From positions 1,674,001 to 1,738,000 of the forward strand of contig NZ_JAANOU010000001.1 in assembly GCF_011758765.1 (NCBI RefSeq): a stretch of DNA of 64,000 nt. The letters are read 5' to 3'. Shown here in pieces: positions 27,389 through 36,282 of this stretch; the stretch's first letter is position 1; every line of letters begins with the position of its first letter. A program made the translations under genes and the position numbers. Under the pieces are notes generated by a model, which saw only the letters and a program-made list of their open reading frames with translations, was not told the DNA's origin and searched no databases. Origin of the DNA: Amycolatopsis viridis (GTDB lineage: Bacteria; Actinomycetota; Actinomycetes; Mycobacteriales; Pseudonocardiaceae).

Positions 27389-27406
27389 GTCCGACGATAG
27401 CAGCGC
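27365..27406. promoter_or_regulatory. Operator/overlapping promoters between eamA and mocR
   Basis: GCGCTACTATC (27369-27379) and GATAGCAGCGC (27396-27406) form an inverted repeat (10 of 11 matches) with the two colliding ATG codons in its 16-bp spacer. AGTAGCGCTACT (27365-27376) is in addition a perfect palindrome. TACTAT on + and TGCTAT on - are -10-like boxes 8-9 nt before the respective starts. Confidence 0.55.
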
Positions 27407-28769
27407 GCGCATCGTCGCCGACCTCCGCGCGTGGATCGCGACCGCCCAGCCCGGTGCCCGGCTGCCGTCCACGCGGGCACTGGTCGCCCAGTACGCGGCT
27501 AGTCCGGTGACCGTGCAGAAGGCGTTGCGGACCCTCGCGGCGCACGGGCTGGTGGAGAGCCGGCCCGGGGTGGGGACGTTCGTGCGCGCGGCACGACTGG
27601 CCCGGCCCAGCGACTACGGGTGGCAGACCGCCGCGCTGGGCTCCCCGCGCCACCGCTTGCCGCGCGGGTCGGCGGCACTGCGCACTATGCCCAACGACGT
27701 GATCGCGCTGCACTCGGGTTATCCGGACCCCGAACTGCTTCCCGAGCGGCTGGTCCGGGCCGCGTTCGCCCGCGCGGCGCGTGGCGACGCGGCCGTGCAC
27801 CGCCCGCCCGTCGCGGGGCTGCCCGGGCTGCAGGCGTGGTTCGCGGCCGAGCTCGGGGTGGCGGCGCCGGGTGACGTGGTCGTCTTCCCCGGCAGCCAGA
27901 GCGGGTTGAGCGCGGCGTTCCGCGGGCTGGTCGGTGCCGGCCGCCCGCTCGTCCTGGAGTCGCCGACCTACTGGGGCGCGATCCTCGCCGCGGCGCAGAC
28001 GGGGGTACAGGTGGTGCCGGTGCCCAGCGGCGCGGACGGTCCCGACCCGGACGAGCTGGCGCGGGCGTTCCGGCAGACCGGCGCCCGCGCGTTCTACGCG
28101 CAGCCGAACTTCGCCAACCCGACCGGCGCCCGCTGGTCGCCGGAGCTGGCCGGCCGGGTCCTCGACGTCGTCCGCGAGCACGGCGCGTTCCTCATCGAGG
28201 ACGACTGGGCACACGACTTCGGCATCGACGCCGACCCGGTGCCGCTCGCTGCGCGCGACGACGACGGGCACGTGGTGTACCTGCGGTCGCTGACCAAGAG
28301 CGTGTCCCCGGCGGTCCGGGTTGCCGGGCTCGTCGCGCGCGGCCCGGCGCGCGAGCGCGTCCTGGCCGGTGTCCGGGCCGAGGCGCTGTTCGTCAGCGGC
28401 ATCCTGCAGGCGGTCGCGCTGGACGTGGTCACGCAGCCCGCGTGGCGCGGGCATCTGCGGGGCCTGCGTGACCAGCTGGCGGCCCGGCGCGACCTGCTCG
28501 TCCGCGCCGTGCGGGAGCACCTGCCGTACGCGCGCCTGGAGTCGGTGCCGCGGGGCGGGCTGAACCTCTGGGTGCGGCTGCCGGACACCGTCGACCCGGT
28601 GCGCCTGAGCCGGGAGTGCGAGGCGGCCGGGGTCGCGCTCAGCCCGGGTGGCGAGTGGTTCCCCGCCGAACCGCCCGGCGCCTACCTGCGGCTCAACTAC
28701 TCCGGCCCGAACCCGGCTGCGTTTGCCGACGGTGCCCGGATCATCGGCGAGGTCCTGGCCCGGCAGTGA
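27387..28769 (+). CDS. MocR-family regulator (GntR HTH + PLP aminotransferase-like)
   Basis: A 460-residue chimera of a GntR winged helix (residues 1-75: GARLPSTRALVAQYAASPVTVQKALRTLA, GVGTFVRA) and a fold-type I aminotransferase domain. The PLP-binding lysine is in LRSLTKSVSPAVRVAG; the cofactor-ring aspartate region is YAQPNFANPTGARW ... LIEDDWAHDFG. MocR proteins sense PLP or its amine adducts. It is divergent from and presumably controls the EamA transporter. No Shine-Dalgarno sequence precedes ATG 27387, in keeping with a leaderless mRNA. Confidence 0.93.
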   Translation: MSDDSSARIVADLRAWIATAQPGARLPSTRALVAQYAASPVTVQKALRTLAAHGLVESRPGVGTFVRAARLARPSDYGWQTAALGSPRHRLPRGSAALRTMPNDVIALHSGYPDPELLPERLVRAAFARAARGDAAVHRPPVAGLPGLQAWFAAELGVAAPGDVVVFPGSQSGLSAAFRGLVGAGRPLVLESPTYWGAILAAAQTGVQVVPVPSGADGPDPDELARAFRQTGARAFYAQPNFANPTGARWSPELAGRVLDVVREHGAFLIEDDWAHDFGIDADPVPLAARDDDGHVVYLRSLTKSVSPAVRVAGLVARGPARERVLAGVRAEALFVSGILQAVALDVVTQPAWRGHLRGLRDQLAARRDLLVRAVREHLPYARLESVPRGGLNLWVRLPDTVDPVRLSRECEAAGVALSPGGEWFPAEPPGAYLRLNYSGPNPAAFADGARIIGEVLARQ

Positions 28770-28807
28770 CGGTCGATCCGGCCCGCGCCGCGGTCTAGTC
28801 TGGCTGG

Positions 28808-31800
28808 ATGCTGCGGGTCCGCCTGCTGGGTGAGCAGGCGATCCTCGACGAGGCGACCGGATCGGTGGTGACCCGCTCGCCGAGAACCCTCGCGCTGGTG
28901 GCGTTCCTGGTCGTGCACGCCGGGGTGCCGCAGCCCCGGCAGCGCATCGCCGAGCTGTTCTGGCCCGACTCCACCGAGGCGCAGGCGCTGACGAACCTGC
29001 GCCGCGAGCTGCACCACCTGCGCCACGCGGTGGGCGACGAGTGCCTGGTGGTGACCGCGAAGGACCTGTGCTGGCGGGACTGCGCTGGTGTTCGCGTCGA
29101 TGTGAGGGAGTTCGACACGGCGTGCCGGGCCGCGCTGGACGGTGACGCGGCGGCGGTGCTGGCCCGGGCGCCGGTGGCCGTTTCGGCCTACCGGGGTGAA
29201 TTCCTGCCCGCCACCAACGAGGAGTGGGTGATCCAGCCGCGTGCCGAACTGGAATCCCGGTGCGTGCGGCTGTGCGACCGGCTGTGCCAGGCGCGCCGCG
29301 CGAGCGGGGACCTGACCGGCGCAGCGGACGTCGCGCGCACCCGGATCCGGTTGCGCCCCCTGGAAGAGCAGGGCTACCGGACGCTGATGGAGCTGCAGGC
29401 CGCGATGGGCGACCGCGCGGGCGCGGTCAGCACCTACCACCAGTGCGCGTCCACAGTGGAGCGTGAACTGGGGGTGGCGCCGGACGAGGCCACCCGGCGG
29501 GCGCTGCAACGGCTGCTCGCCGGGCGACCCGAGGGGGCGCGGCCGGCCACCACCGGACTCGTCGGGCGCACCCGCGAGCTGGCCGCCCTCGTCCGCCGCT
29601 GGCAGGCCGCCGCCGGCGGACGGCCCGGACTGGTGCTCGTGCGGGGTGGCGCCGGGGTCGGCAAGAGCCGTCTGGTCGCCGAGGTCGCCGACACCGCGCG
29701 AACGCAGGGTGCGATCGTCGCGATCGCGCAGTGCTTCGGTACCCCCGGGCGGCTGCCGCTGGCACCGGTCGCCGAGTGGTTGCGCACCCCCGTCGTCCAG
29801 GCCGCCACGGCGACCCTGGACCCGGTGTGGCGCACCGAGGTGGACCGTCTCGTACCGTCCGGCAGGGCGCGCAGCGAGCCGGGAACCGGGCCGCGCGCGA
29901 TGGTCGACGCGTGGCAGCGGCACCGCTTCTTCGAGGGACTCGCCCGGGCGCTGACCGGGACTGGACGGCCGATGCTGCTGGTGCTGGACAACCTGCAGTG
30001 GTGCGACCAGGAGACCCTGGCGTTCCTCACGTTCTGCCTCGGCCTCGCCCCGCGCGCGCCGGTCCTCATCGCCGCGACCCTGCGCACCGACGACCTCGGC
30101 GAGCGGCCGGACATCGGCGACTGGACCACCCGCATGCGCGCCGCCGGACTGCTGGCCGAGCTGACCCTGAGCCCGCTGGACGAGGCGGATTCGGCCCGTC
30201 TGGCCGGCCTGATCTCCGGACGGCCGCCGGCGCCGGCCGATCGCCGGCTCCTGCACGCCACCACCGGCGGGTTCCCGCTCTACGTGGTGGAAGCCGTCCG
30301 CGGCGGGGCATTGCCCGGCAGCGGCCTGACCGACGTGCTGCGCAACCGCCTGGAGCAGACGTCCCCGGCGGCGCGCGCCGTCGCCGGGCTCGCCGCCGCG
30401 GTCGGCCGCGATTTCACGCTCGCCCTGCTCACCGAGGCCAGCGACCTGCCACCGGACACCGTCGTGCGGGCCGTCGACGAACTGTGGCGGCGCCGCCTCG
30501 TCCGCGCGACCGGCGACGGCTACGACTTCAGCCACGACCTGCTCCGGGACACCGCCTACGCACTGGTCAGCCCGCCGCACCGCTGGCTGCTGCACAGCCG
30601 GATCGCCCAGGCGCTGGAACTCCTGCACGCCGGGGACACCGGCCCGGTCTCCGGCCTGCTCGCCGAGCAGTACGCCCGGGGCGGGCGGCCGGACCGCGCG
30701 ATCGCCTTCTACCGGCGGGCCGCGGAGTTCGCGTCCAGCACGTTCGCCCACGCCGAGGCGATCCGGCTGCACGAGGAGGCGCTGGAGCTGGTCCGGGCGC
30801 AACCCGATGGTGCCGGTGAGTCCAGTGATTCATCCGCCCGTCAGGAACTCGCGATCCTGGAGACGATGGCGGCACCGCTGAACGCCCGGCACGGCTACGC
30901 CTCACCGCAGCTGCAGCAGGCGCTGGAACGGACCATCGAACTCGCCGAACGGCTGCGTCGGCACGACACGATGCTCACCGCCCTGGTCGGCCTGTGGGGT
31001 TCGCGGTTCGTGCAGGGCCGCACGATCGACGCCGGCCGCGTGGCGGCCGAGGTGCTCGACCTCGCCGGAGAGGACTCCGAGCTGCGCTGCTCGGCCCATT
31101 TCGCGTTCGCCGGATCCGCCACCAGCCTCGGACGGCACTCGGAGGCGGTGCGGCACTTCGACCTGGCGGTCCGGCTGAGCCGGGGCGCGCCGTCGCTCAC
31201 CGTCGGCACGCGACCGGACGTGCACGCGCTCGCGTGGGCCGCGCACCCGCACTGGCTGCTCGGACACACCGCGGAGGCCGTGGCGAGCTGCCGCGAAGCC
31301 CTTGTCCGCGCCCGCGCGGCCGGGCACCCGTACAGCCTGGCCGTCGCACTGGCCTACGCCGGGATCACGCACCAGATGTGCGGCGACACCGGCCGGCTCG
31401 GCGACACCGTGCGGGAGCTGGCCGAGCTGTGCGACCGCTACGGATTCGCCTACTACCGCGAATGGGGCCTGGTGCTGGGCGGCTGGCGGACCGGTGACCA
31501 CGCGACGGCGCGCCAGGGCGTCGAGAACCTCCGCGCCGCGGGCTCGTTCGCGCGGATGCCGTACTGGCTGGCGCTGCTCGCCGACACCTCCGCGCCCGAG
31601 GCCGCCCGGGCGACCCTGGACGCGGCGATCGTCGCCGGGCAGGCCCGCGACGACGTGTGGTGGCTGCCCGAGGTGATGCGCAAACGCGCCGCGCTCGACG
31701 ATCCCGGTGGCGCGGTGCCCCGGCTGCGGTCGGCGATCCGGCTCGCCCGCGCCCAGGGCAGCGTCGCGCTGCTCCGGCGGTGTGCGCACGACCTGGGCGT

Positions 31801-31819
31801 TCGGGCCGGCACGCCGTGA
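28808..31819 (+). CDS. SARP-type regulator with AAA ATPase and TPR-like region
   Basis: A 1003-residue regulator. An OmpR-like HTH fills residues 1-95 (QRIAELFWPDSTEAQALTNL), a BTAD domain follows to about 235, the AAA ATPase has P-loop GGAGVGKS at 280-287 and Walker B LLVLDNLQWCDQE near 393, and the remainder is helical repeats. There is no C-terminal LuxR HTH, unlike LAL regulators. It lies about 70 bp upstream of a flavoprotein oxidase in the same direction, which makes that gene the best target candidate. Confidence 0.9.
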   Translation: MLRVRLLGEQAILDEATGSVVTRSPRTLALVAFLVVHAGVPQPRQRIAELFWPDSTEAQALTNLRRELHHLRHAVGDECLVVTAKDLCWRDCAGVRVDVREFDTACRAALDGDAAAVLARAPVAVSAYRGEFLPATNEEWVIQPRAELESRCVRLCDRLCQARRASGDLTGAADVARTRIRLRPLEEQGYRTLMELQAAMGDRAGAVSTYHQCASTVERELGVAPDEATRRALQRLLAGRPEGARPATTGLVGRTRELAALVRRWQAAAGGRPGLVLVRGGAGVGKSRLVAEVADTARTQGAIVAIAQCFGTPGRLPLAPVAEWLRTPVVQAATATLDPVWRTEVDRLVPSGRARSEPGTGPRAMVDAWQRHRFFEGLARALTGTGRPMLLVLDNLQWCDQETLAFLTFCLGLAPRAPVLIAATLRTDDLGERPDIGDWTTRMRAAGLLAELTLSPLDEADSARLAGLISGRPPAPADRRLLHATTGGFPLYVVEAVRGGALPGSGLTDVLRNRLEQTSPAARAVAGLAAAVGRDFTLALLTEASDLPPDTVVRAVDELWRRRLVRATGDGYDFSHDLLRDTAYALVSPPHRWLLHSRIAQALELLHAGDTGPVSGLLAEQYARGGRPDRAIAFYRRAAEFASSTFAHAEAIRLHEEALELVRAQPDGAGESSDSSARQELAILETMAAPLNARHGYASPQLQQALERTIELAERLRRHDTMLTALVGLWGSRFVQGRTIDAGRVAAEVLDLAGEDSELRCSAHFAFAGSATSLGRHSEAVRHFDLAVRLSRGAPSLTVGTRPDVHALAWAAHPHWLLGHTAEAVASCREALVRARAAGHPYSLAVALAYAGITHQMCGDTGRLGDTVRELAELCDRYGFAYYREWGLVLGGWRTGDHATARQGVENLRAAGSFARMPYWLALLADTSAPEAARATLDAAIVAGQARDDVWWLPEVMRKRAALDDPGGAVPRLRSAIRLARAQGSVALLRRCAHDLGVRAGTP

Positions 31820-31888
31820 CCCGGCGCGGGCGAACGCTGCGCGAACGGCCGGTCCCTAGCGTCGTGGCGACCCACCGGAGGAGGAACC

Positions 31889-33286
31889 ATGACGACCATC
31901 GTCACCGCACCGTACGACGAACTCGCGGCCACGCTGCGCGGCGACCTCGTGCGGCCGGACGACCCGGACTACGACACGGCCCGGGCCGTCTACAACGGGA
32001 TGATCGACCGGCGCCCGGCCGCGATCGTCCGGGTCCGCGACACCGCCGACGTCGTCTCGTGCGTGCGGTTCGCGCGGGCGCACGACATCACGATCGCCGT
32101 CCGCGGCGGCGGCCACAACGCCGGTGGCCTCGGCGTCGCCGACGACGCCCTGGTCATCGACTTCGCCCTGCTGCACAGCACCACCGTCGACCCGCGGCAC
32201 CACACCGTGCGCGTCGACGCGGGGTGCACGTGGGCCGACGTCGACCACGCCACCGTCCCGTTCGGGATGGCCGTGCCGTGCGGGTTCGTCGGCTCGACCG
32301 GTGTCGCGGGCCTCACGCTAGGCGGCGGGATCGGCTACCTGTCCCGCCGGTTCGGTCTCACCGTGGACAACCTGCTCGCGGCGGACGTGGTGCTCGCCGA
32401 CGGCACCCTGGTCACCGCGACCGAGACCGAGCACCCGGACCTGTTCTGGGCGTTGCGGGGCGGCGGCGGGAACTTCGGCGTGGTCACCTCGTTCACCTTC
32501 CGCGCCCACGACATCGGTGAGCACGGCGTGATCATCGGCGGCCCGGTGCTCTACGACCTGGCCGACGCGGCGGACGTGCTGCGCTGGTACCGGGAGCTGG
32601 TGCCGTCGCTGCCCGAGGAACTGTCCGGCTGGTTCGGGTTGCTGACGATCCCGCCCGCGCCGCCGTTCCCGGAGCAGCTGTGGGGACGCAAGGCGTGCGG
32701 CATCGTGTGGTGCTACACCGGGCCGCACGACCGCGCGGACGAGGTGCTGGCGCCGGTGACGAGCTACGGTGCGCCGCTCGTCGTGGGTGTGCAGCCGATG
32801 CCGCACACCGTCCTGCAGACCGCGTTCGACGCGTTGTTCCCGCCCGGGCTCCAGTGGTACTGGAAGGCCGACTTCTTCACCGAGATCACCGACGAGGCGA
32901 TCGACGTCCACTGCCGGTACGGGCAGACCCTGCCGACGCCGTTCTCCACGATGCACCTGTACCCGATCGACGGCGCCGCCGCGCGGGTCCCGGCCGGGTC
33001 GACGGCGTTCGCCCACCGCGAGGGGGGCTGGGCGGGCGTGATCGTCGGCGTGTCGCCGGACCCGGCGGACGTGGACGCGATGTCGGGCTGGGCGAAGGAC
33101 TACTGGTCCGAGCTGCACCCGACCTCGGCCGGCAGCGCCTACATCAACTTCATGATGGACGACGAGGGCCAGGACCGGGTGCACGCTTCGTACCGGGACA
33201 ACTACGCCCGGCTGGCACGCGTCAAGGCCGCATACGACCCGGACAACGTCTTCCACGTCAACCAGAACATCCGCCCCGCGCGGTGA
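31889..33286 (+). CDS. FAD-linked oxidoreductase, berberine-bridge (BBE) type
   Basis: A 465-residue flavoprotein of the PCMH/BBE family. RGGGHNAGGLGV near residue 75 holds the histidine that usually carries 8-alpha-linked FAD. VPCGFVGSTGVAGLTLGGGIGYLSRRFG is the second FAD segment and includes a cysteine worth testing as a second link. The terminal NVFHVNQNIRPA is the BBE signature. It oxidises an unknown alcohol, sugar or natural product. The ATG follows GGAGGAGG. Its position behind a SARP suggests conditional expression. Confidence 0.9.
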   Translation: MTTIVTAPYDELAATLRGDLVRPDDPDYDTARAVYNGMIDRRPAAIVRVRDTADVVSCVRFARAHDITIAVRGGGHNAGGLGVADDALVIDFALLHSTTVDPRHHTVRVDAGCTWADVDHATVPFGMAVPCGFVGSTGVAGLTLGGGIGYLSRRFGLTVDNLLAADVVLADGTLVTATETEHPDLFWALRGGGGNFGVVTSFTFRAHDIGEHGVIIGGPVLYDLADAADVLRWYRELVPSLPEELSGWFGLLTIPPAPPFPEQLWGRKACGIVWCYTGPHDRADEVLAPVTSYGAPLVVGVQPMPHTVLQTAFDALFPPGLQWYWKADFFTEITDEAIDVHCRYGQTLPTPFSTMHLYPIDGAAARVPAGSTAFAHREGGWAGVIVGVSPDPADVDAMSGWAKDYWSELHPTSAGSAYINFMMDDEGQDRVHASYRDNYARLARVKAAYDPDNVFHVNQNIRPAR

Positions 33287-33306
33287 CGGTGGCGTGCGGA
33301 CCCCGA

Positions 33307-33337
33307 GGTGACCGCCCGGCGGGACCGGGCGGTCACC
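33307..33337 (+). terminator. Terminator hairpin after the BBE oxidase
   Basis: Perfect 13-bp stem GGTGACCGCCCGG / CCGGGCGGTCACC with a 5-nt loop, 20 nt after the stop codon. Confidence 0.8.
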
Positions 33338-33509
33338 ACGACCGCCGGGTCGCCGTGGCAGACTGCCGGGAGTCGATCTTCCGGCGGTTCGCACCAGCAG
33401 TAACACCAGCCCCTCCAGCAACACAACACGGTATGTCGTGTGGGTCACATCCGGGGTGTCGTTACCCTTCGCCACGCGAATGTCCGAGTAGTACGTCCCG
33501 GGGGGTCAG

Positions 33510-33608
33510 GTGCGCAAGACCAGCTCACGGCCGTGGCAGCGCCGGCCGCCGAGCCCGCAGCCGCCGCCGAGCAAGCCGCAGCCGATGCCCGGCCGCATCA
33601 GCCGCTGA
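33510..33608 (+). CDS. Possible 32-residue proline-rich peptide
   Basis: GTG 33510 follows GGGGGTCA and opens a short basic, proline-rich frame (MRKTSSRPWQRRPPSPQ then PPPSKPQPMP) ending at 33608. It is not preceded by a clear promoter. It could be a leader or an artefact of GC-rich DNA. I recognise no family. Confidence 0.25.
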   Translation: MRKTSSRPWQRRPPSPQPPPSKPQPMPGRISR

Positions 33609-33741
33609 CGCTCCGGCCCGGCGCGGGTGGTATCAACCAGCATCCACAACAGCCTCGCCGCCGCTCCGAACCACTCCAAAATGGACTATTCGGGACCGGT
33701 GTGTCTCGGCGGTTTCCGATGACGAGCACGGTGCCGCCGGT

Positions 33742-33747
33742 TAGGCT
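33742..33747 (+). promoter_or_regulatory. -10 box of a leaderless promoter (LLM gene)
   Basis: TAGGCT fits TANNNT and ends 6 bp before the ATG at 33754. No Shine-Dalgarno sequence is present, as in leaderless actinobacterial mRNAs. Confidence 0.5.
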
Positions 33748-33753
33748 GGGCGC

Positions 33754-34740
33754 ATGCGTTTCGGACTCTTCGTTCCCCAGGGGTGGCGGCTCGACCTGAC
33801 CGGCATCGAGCCCGCCCGGCAGTGGCAGACCATGCTCGACATCGCCCGGTACGCCGAGAACGGGCCGTACGAGTCGGTGTGGGTGTACGACCACTTCCAC
33901 ACCGTCCCGGTGCCCACGGAGGAGGCCACGCACGAGGCGTGGTCGCTGATGGCCGCGCTGGCCGCGAGCACCAGCCGCGTCCGGCTGGGCCAGATGTGCA
34001 CCTGCATGAGCTACCGCAACCCGGCCTACCTGGCCAAGGTCGCGGCGACCACCGACGTGATCTCCGGGGGCCGCGTCGAGATGGGCATCGGCGCCGGCTG
34101 GTACGAGCACGAGTGGCGGGCCTACGGCTACGGCTTCCCGCCGGCCGGGCAGCGGCTCGGCATGCTCGACGAGGGCGTGCAGATCATGCGGCAGCTGTGG
34201 TCCACGGGCACGGCGACGCTGGACGGCAAGCACTACCAGGTCGATGGCGCCCGGTCCTACCCGCTGCCGCTGCAGGAAGGCGGCATTCCGCTGTGGATCG
34301 CCGGCGGCGGGGAGAAGAAGACGCTCCGCATCGCCGCCCGCTACGCCCGCTACACCAACTTCGCCGGTGGTGCCGAGGACTTCAAGCACAAGTCCGAGGT
34401 GCTCGCCGCGCACTGCCGCGACCTCGGCACCGACTTCGACGCGATCGTCCGGTCGGCCAACTACAACGTGGTCATCGGCGAGACCGAGAAGGACGTGGCC
34501 GACCGGCTGGCTTGGATCCGCGCGCACTACGAGCCGCACGTGCCCGCCGACGTGCTGGAGAACACGGTCGAATCGTTCCGCAACGGTCCGCTGGTCGGCA
34601 CACCCGAGCAGGTCGCCGAGCGGCTCACCGAGCTGCGCGGTCTCGGCATGACCTACGCGATCACCTACTTCGCCGACATCGCCTACGACCGCACGTCGGT
34701 GGAGCTGTTCACCAACCGCGTCATCCCCGAGCTGGCCTGA
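33754..34740 (+). CDS. LLM-class F420-dependent oxidoreductase
   Basis: A 328-residue luciferase-like TIM barrel of the probable F420-dependent class. It begins MRFGLFVPQGWRLDL; SVWVYDHFHTVPVP, RVRLGQMCTCMSYRNPAYLAKVAAT, GGRVEMGIGAGWYEHE and GTPEQVAERLTEL are the family landmarks. It uses reduced F420 (or FMN) to reduce or oxygenate an unknown substrate. Its end overlaps the convergent proline iminopeptidase gene by 20 bp. Confidence 0.9.
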   Translation: MRFGLFVPQGWRLDLTGIEPARQWQTMLDIARYAENGPYESVWVYDHFHTVPVPTEEATHEAWSLMAALAASTSRVRLGQMCTCMSYRNPAYLAKVAATTDVISGGRVEMGIGAGWYEHEWRAYGYGFPPAGQRLGMLDEGVQIMRQLWSTGTATLDGKHYQVDGARSYPLPLQEGGIPLWIAGGGEKKTLRIAARYARYTNFAGGAEDFKHKSEVLAAHCRDLGTDFDAIVRSANYNVVIGETEKDVADRLAWIRAHYEPHVPADVLENTVESFRNGPLVGTPEQVAERLTELRGLGMTYAITYFADIAYDRTSVELFTNRVIPELA

Positions 34741-35695
34741 CCGCGAACTCGTCCAGGGCGGCGCGCATCGCCGCCCGCATCGCGTCGCTGCCGGTGTGGC
34801 CGGCGTCCTCGATCACCTGCAGATCGGCGTCCGGCCACACCTTGGCCAGCTCCCACGCGGTCTCCACCGGGCCGGACAGGTCGAGCCGGCCGTGGATGAG
34901 CTTGCCGGGGATGCCCTTGAGCCGGTGAGCTTCCCGGATCAGCACGCCCTCCGTCAGCCAGGCTGCGTTCGAGAAGTAGTGCGCGCAGATGCGGGTTATC
35001 GCGAGCACCTCGCGGGACGGCCGGTTGCTGTAGACGTTCGGCACCCCGTGGGGTTCCAGCGAAATCGCGGTGTCCTCCCAGGTGCTCCAGTCCCGCGCGG
35101 CCTTCGCTCGTACGGCGGGATCGGGGTCGGCCAGCAGCCGTGCGTACGCGGCGAGGACGTCGAAGGTGCCGCCCTCGACGTCACCGGCCCCGGCCCGGAA
35201 CCGCTCCCGCTCCGCGGGGAAGAACCGGCCGACCTCGTGGTAGAGCCACTCGAGCTCGCGGCGGTCGGTGGTGGTGACCCCGGCGATCACGATCTCGCTG
35301 ACCCGTTCCGGGTGCCGCTGGGCGTAGGCGAGGATCAGGGTGGAACCCCAGGAGCCACCGAACAGCAGCCACCGGTCGATGCCGAGGTGCTCGCGCAGCA
35401 GTTCCATGTCGGCGATCAGGTGCTCGGTGGTGTTGTGGGTCAGGTCGGTGGCCGGGTCGCTCGCGTGCGGTGTGCTGCGGCCGCAGTTGCGCTGGTCGAA
35501 CAGGACGACGTGGTAGCGGTCCGGGTCGAAGTAGCCGCGCGTGCTGGTCCACGCGCCCGAGCCGGGGCCGCCGTGCACGACCGCGGCGGGCTTGCCGTCC
35601 GGGTTTCCGCAGGCGGCCCAGTGGATGCGGTTGCCGTCGCCCACGTCGAGCATGCCCTCGGCGTAGGGCTCGGCGGTCGGGTGGAGCTGGGTCAT
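34721..35695 (-). CDS. pip: Proline iminopeptidase
   Basis: A 324-residue alpha/beta hydrolase of peptidase family S33 that removes N-terminal proline. VVHGGPGSGAWTS is the oxyanion-hole HGGPG motif, DQRNCGRSTPH follows, GGSWGSTLILAYAQ is the nucleophile elbow, and EDAGHTGSD gives the catalytic histidine. GGAGGGACC precedes ATG 35695. It is divergent from a MarR gene, and both promoters share a palindrome. The substrate class is well supported by the HGGPG and DQR(N)xGRS motifs. Confidence 0.92.
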   Translation of the reverse strand: MTQLHPTAEPYAEGMLDVGDGNRIHWAACGNPDGKPAAVVHGGPGSGAWTSTRGYFDPDRYHVVLFDQRNCGRSTPHASDPATDLTHNTTEHLIADMELLREHLGIDRWLLFGGSWGSTLILAYAQRHPERVSEIVIAGVTTTDRRELEWLYHEVGRFFPAERERFRAGAGDVEGGTFDVLAAYARLLADPDPAVRAKAARDWSTWEDTAISLEPHGVPNVYSNRPSREVLAITRICAHYFSNAAWLTEGVLIREAHRLKGIPGKLIHGRLDLSGPVETAWELAKVWPDADLQVIEDAGHTGSDAMRAAMRAALDEFAVRPARG

Positions 35696-35710
35696 GGTCC
35701 CTCCAGACAC

Positions 35711-35727
35711 AACAGTGCTGTTATATT
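35711..35727. promoter_or_regulatory. MarR-type operator and leaderless promoter
   Basis: AACAG-TG-CTGTT (35711-35722) is a perfect palindrome that abuts TATATT (35722-35727), the -10 box. The latter ends 6 bp before GTG 35734. The operator lies between pip and marR and can block both. Confidence 0.65.
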
Positions 35728-35733
35728 AGCGCT

Positions 35734-36213
35734 GTGACGATTTCCCGGTCCGACCTGCTCGGCACCCGGCTGCGGAACCTGCTGGACCTGCTCGACGGCG
35801 ACGTCGCCGCGGTGTACGCCGATCTCGGTCTGCCCTGGTTCCGGCCGCGATTCACCCCGGTCGTGCGGTTGCTGACCGCCTCGGGGCCGCAGCCCATCCG
35901 CGACCTCGCCAACGCCCTCGGGGTCACGCACTCGGCGGCGAGCCAGACGGTCGCGCAGATGGTCAAGGCGGACCTGGTGACGCTGAGCCCGGGCGCGGAC
36001 GCGCGGCACCGGATCGTCCGGCTGACCCGCAAGGCGGAGGAGCTGCTGCCGGTGCTGGACGCGGAATGGGCGGCGACCACCGCGGCGGCGCAGGAGTTCG
36101 AAGCGGAGCTGGCCTACCCGCTGAGCGCGCTGGTTGACGAGGCGATCGAGGCCCTGCGGGCCCGGCCGATGCGGCAGCGGATCGCCGACGCGGCGCCGGA
36201 GCTGCTGGGCTGA
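35734..36213 (+). CDS. MarR-family regulator
   Basis: A winged-helix regulator of 159 residues. The HTH is DLANALGVTHSAASQTVAQMVKADLV and the wing DARHRIVRLTRKAEELL. An N-terminal helix region (LGTRLRNLLDLLDGDVAAVYADLG) is as in the larger DNA-binding MarR-like proteins. Starting at GTG 35734 makes it leaderless with respect to TATATT at 35722-35727. It is probably an autoregulator that also represses pip. Confidence 0.85.
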   Translation: MTISRSDLLGTRLRNLLDLLDGDVAAVYADLGLPWFRPRFTPVVRLLTASGPQPIRDLANALGVTHSAASQTVAQMVKADLVTLSPGADARHRIVRLTRKAEELLPVLDAEWAATTAAAQEFEAELAYPLSALVDEAIEALRARPMRQRIADAAPELLG

Positions 36214-36282
36214 GCACGTTTCCGCTGCGTCGCCCGGGGTACCACAACCCTTCGCACCCGGTGACCGCAGCGGAGGGCCGTC

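Larger units (their letters stand above)
33287..33753. other. 467-bp intergenic region
   Basis: Contains a strong terminator (33307-33337), a weak short ORF (33510-33608) and a leaderless-type -10 box before the LLM gene. The middle part (about 33370-33490) shows ACACG/CGTGT repeats around 33426-33440 but no convincing gene on either strand. Confidence 0.5.

Noticed and set aside
33440-33799. 119-codon plus-strand frame in the gap before the LLM gene
   Set aside because: It runs into the LLM gene in another frame, has an alanine/proline-rich composition and no ribosome-binding site.
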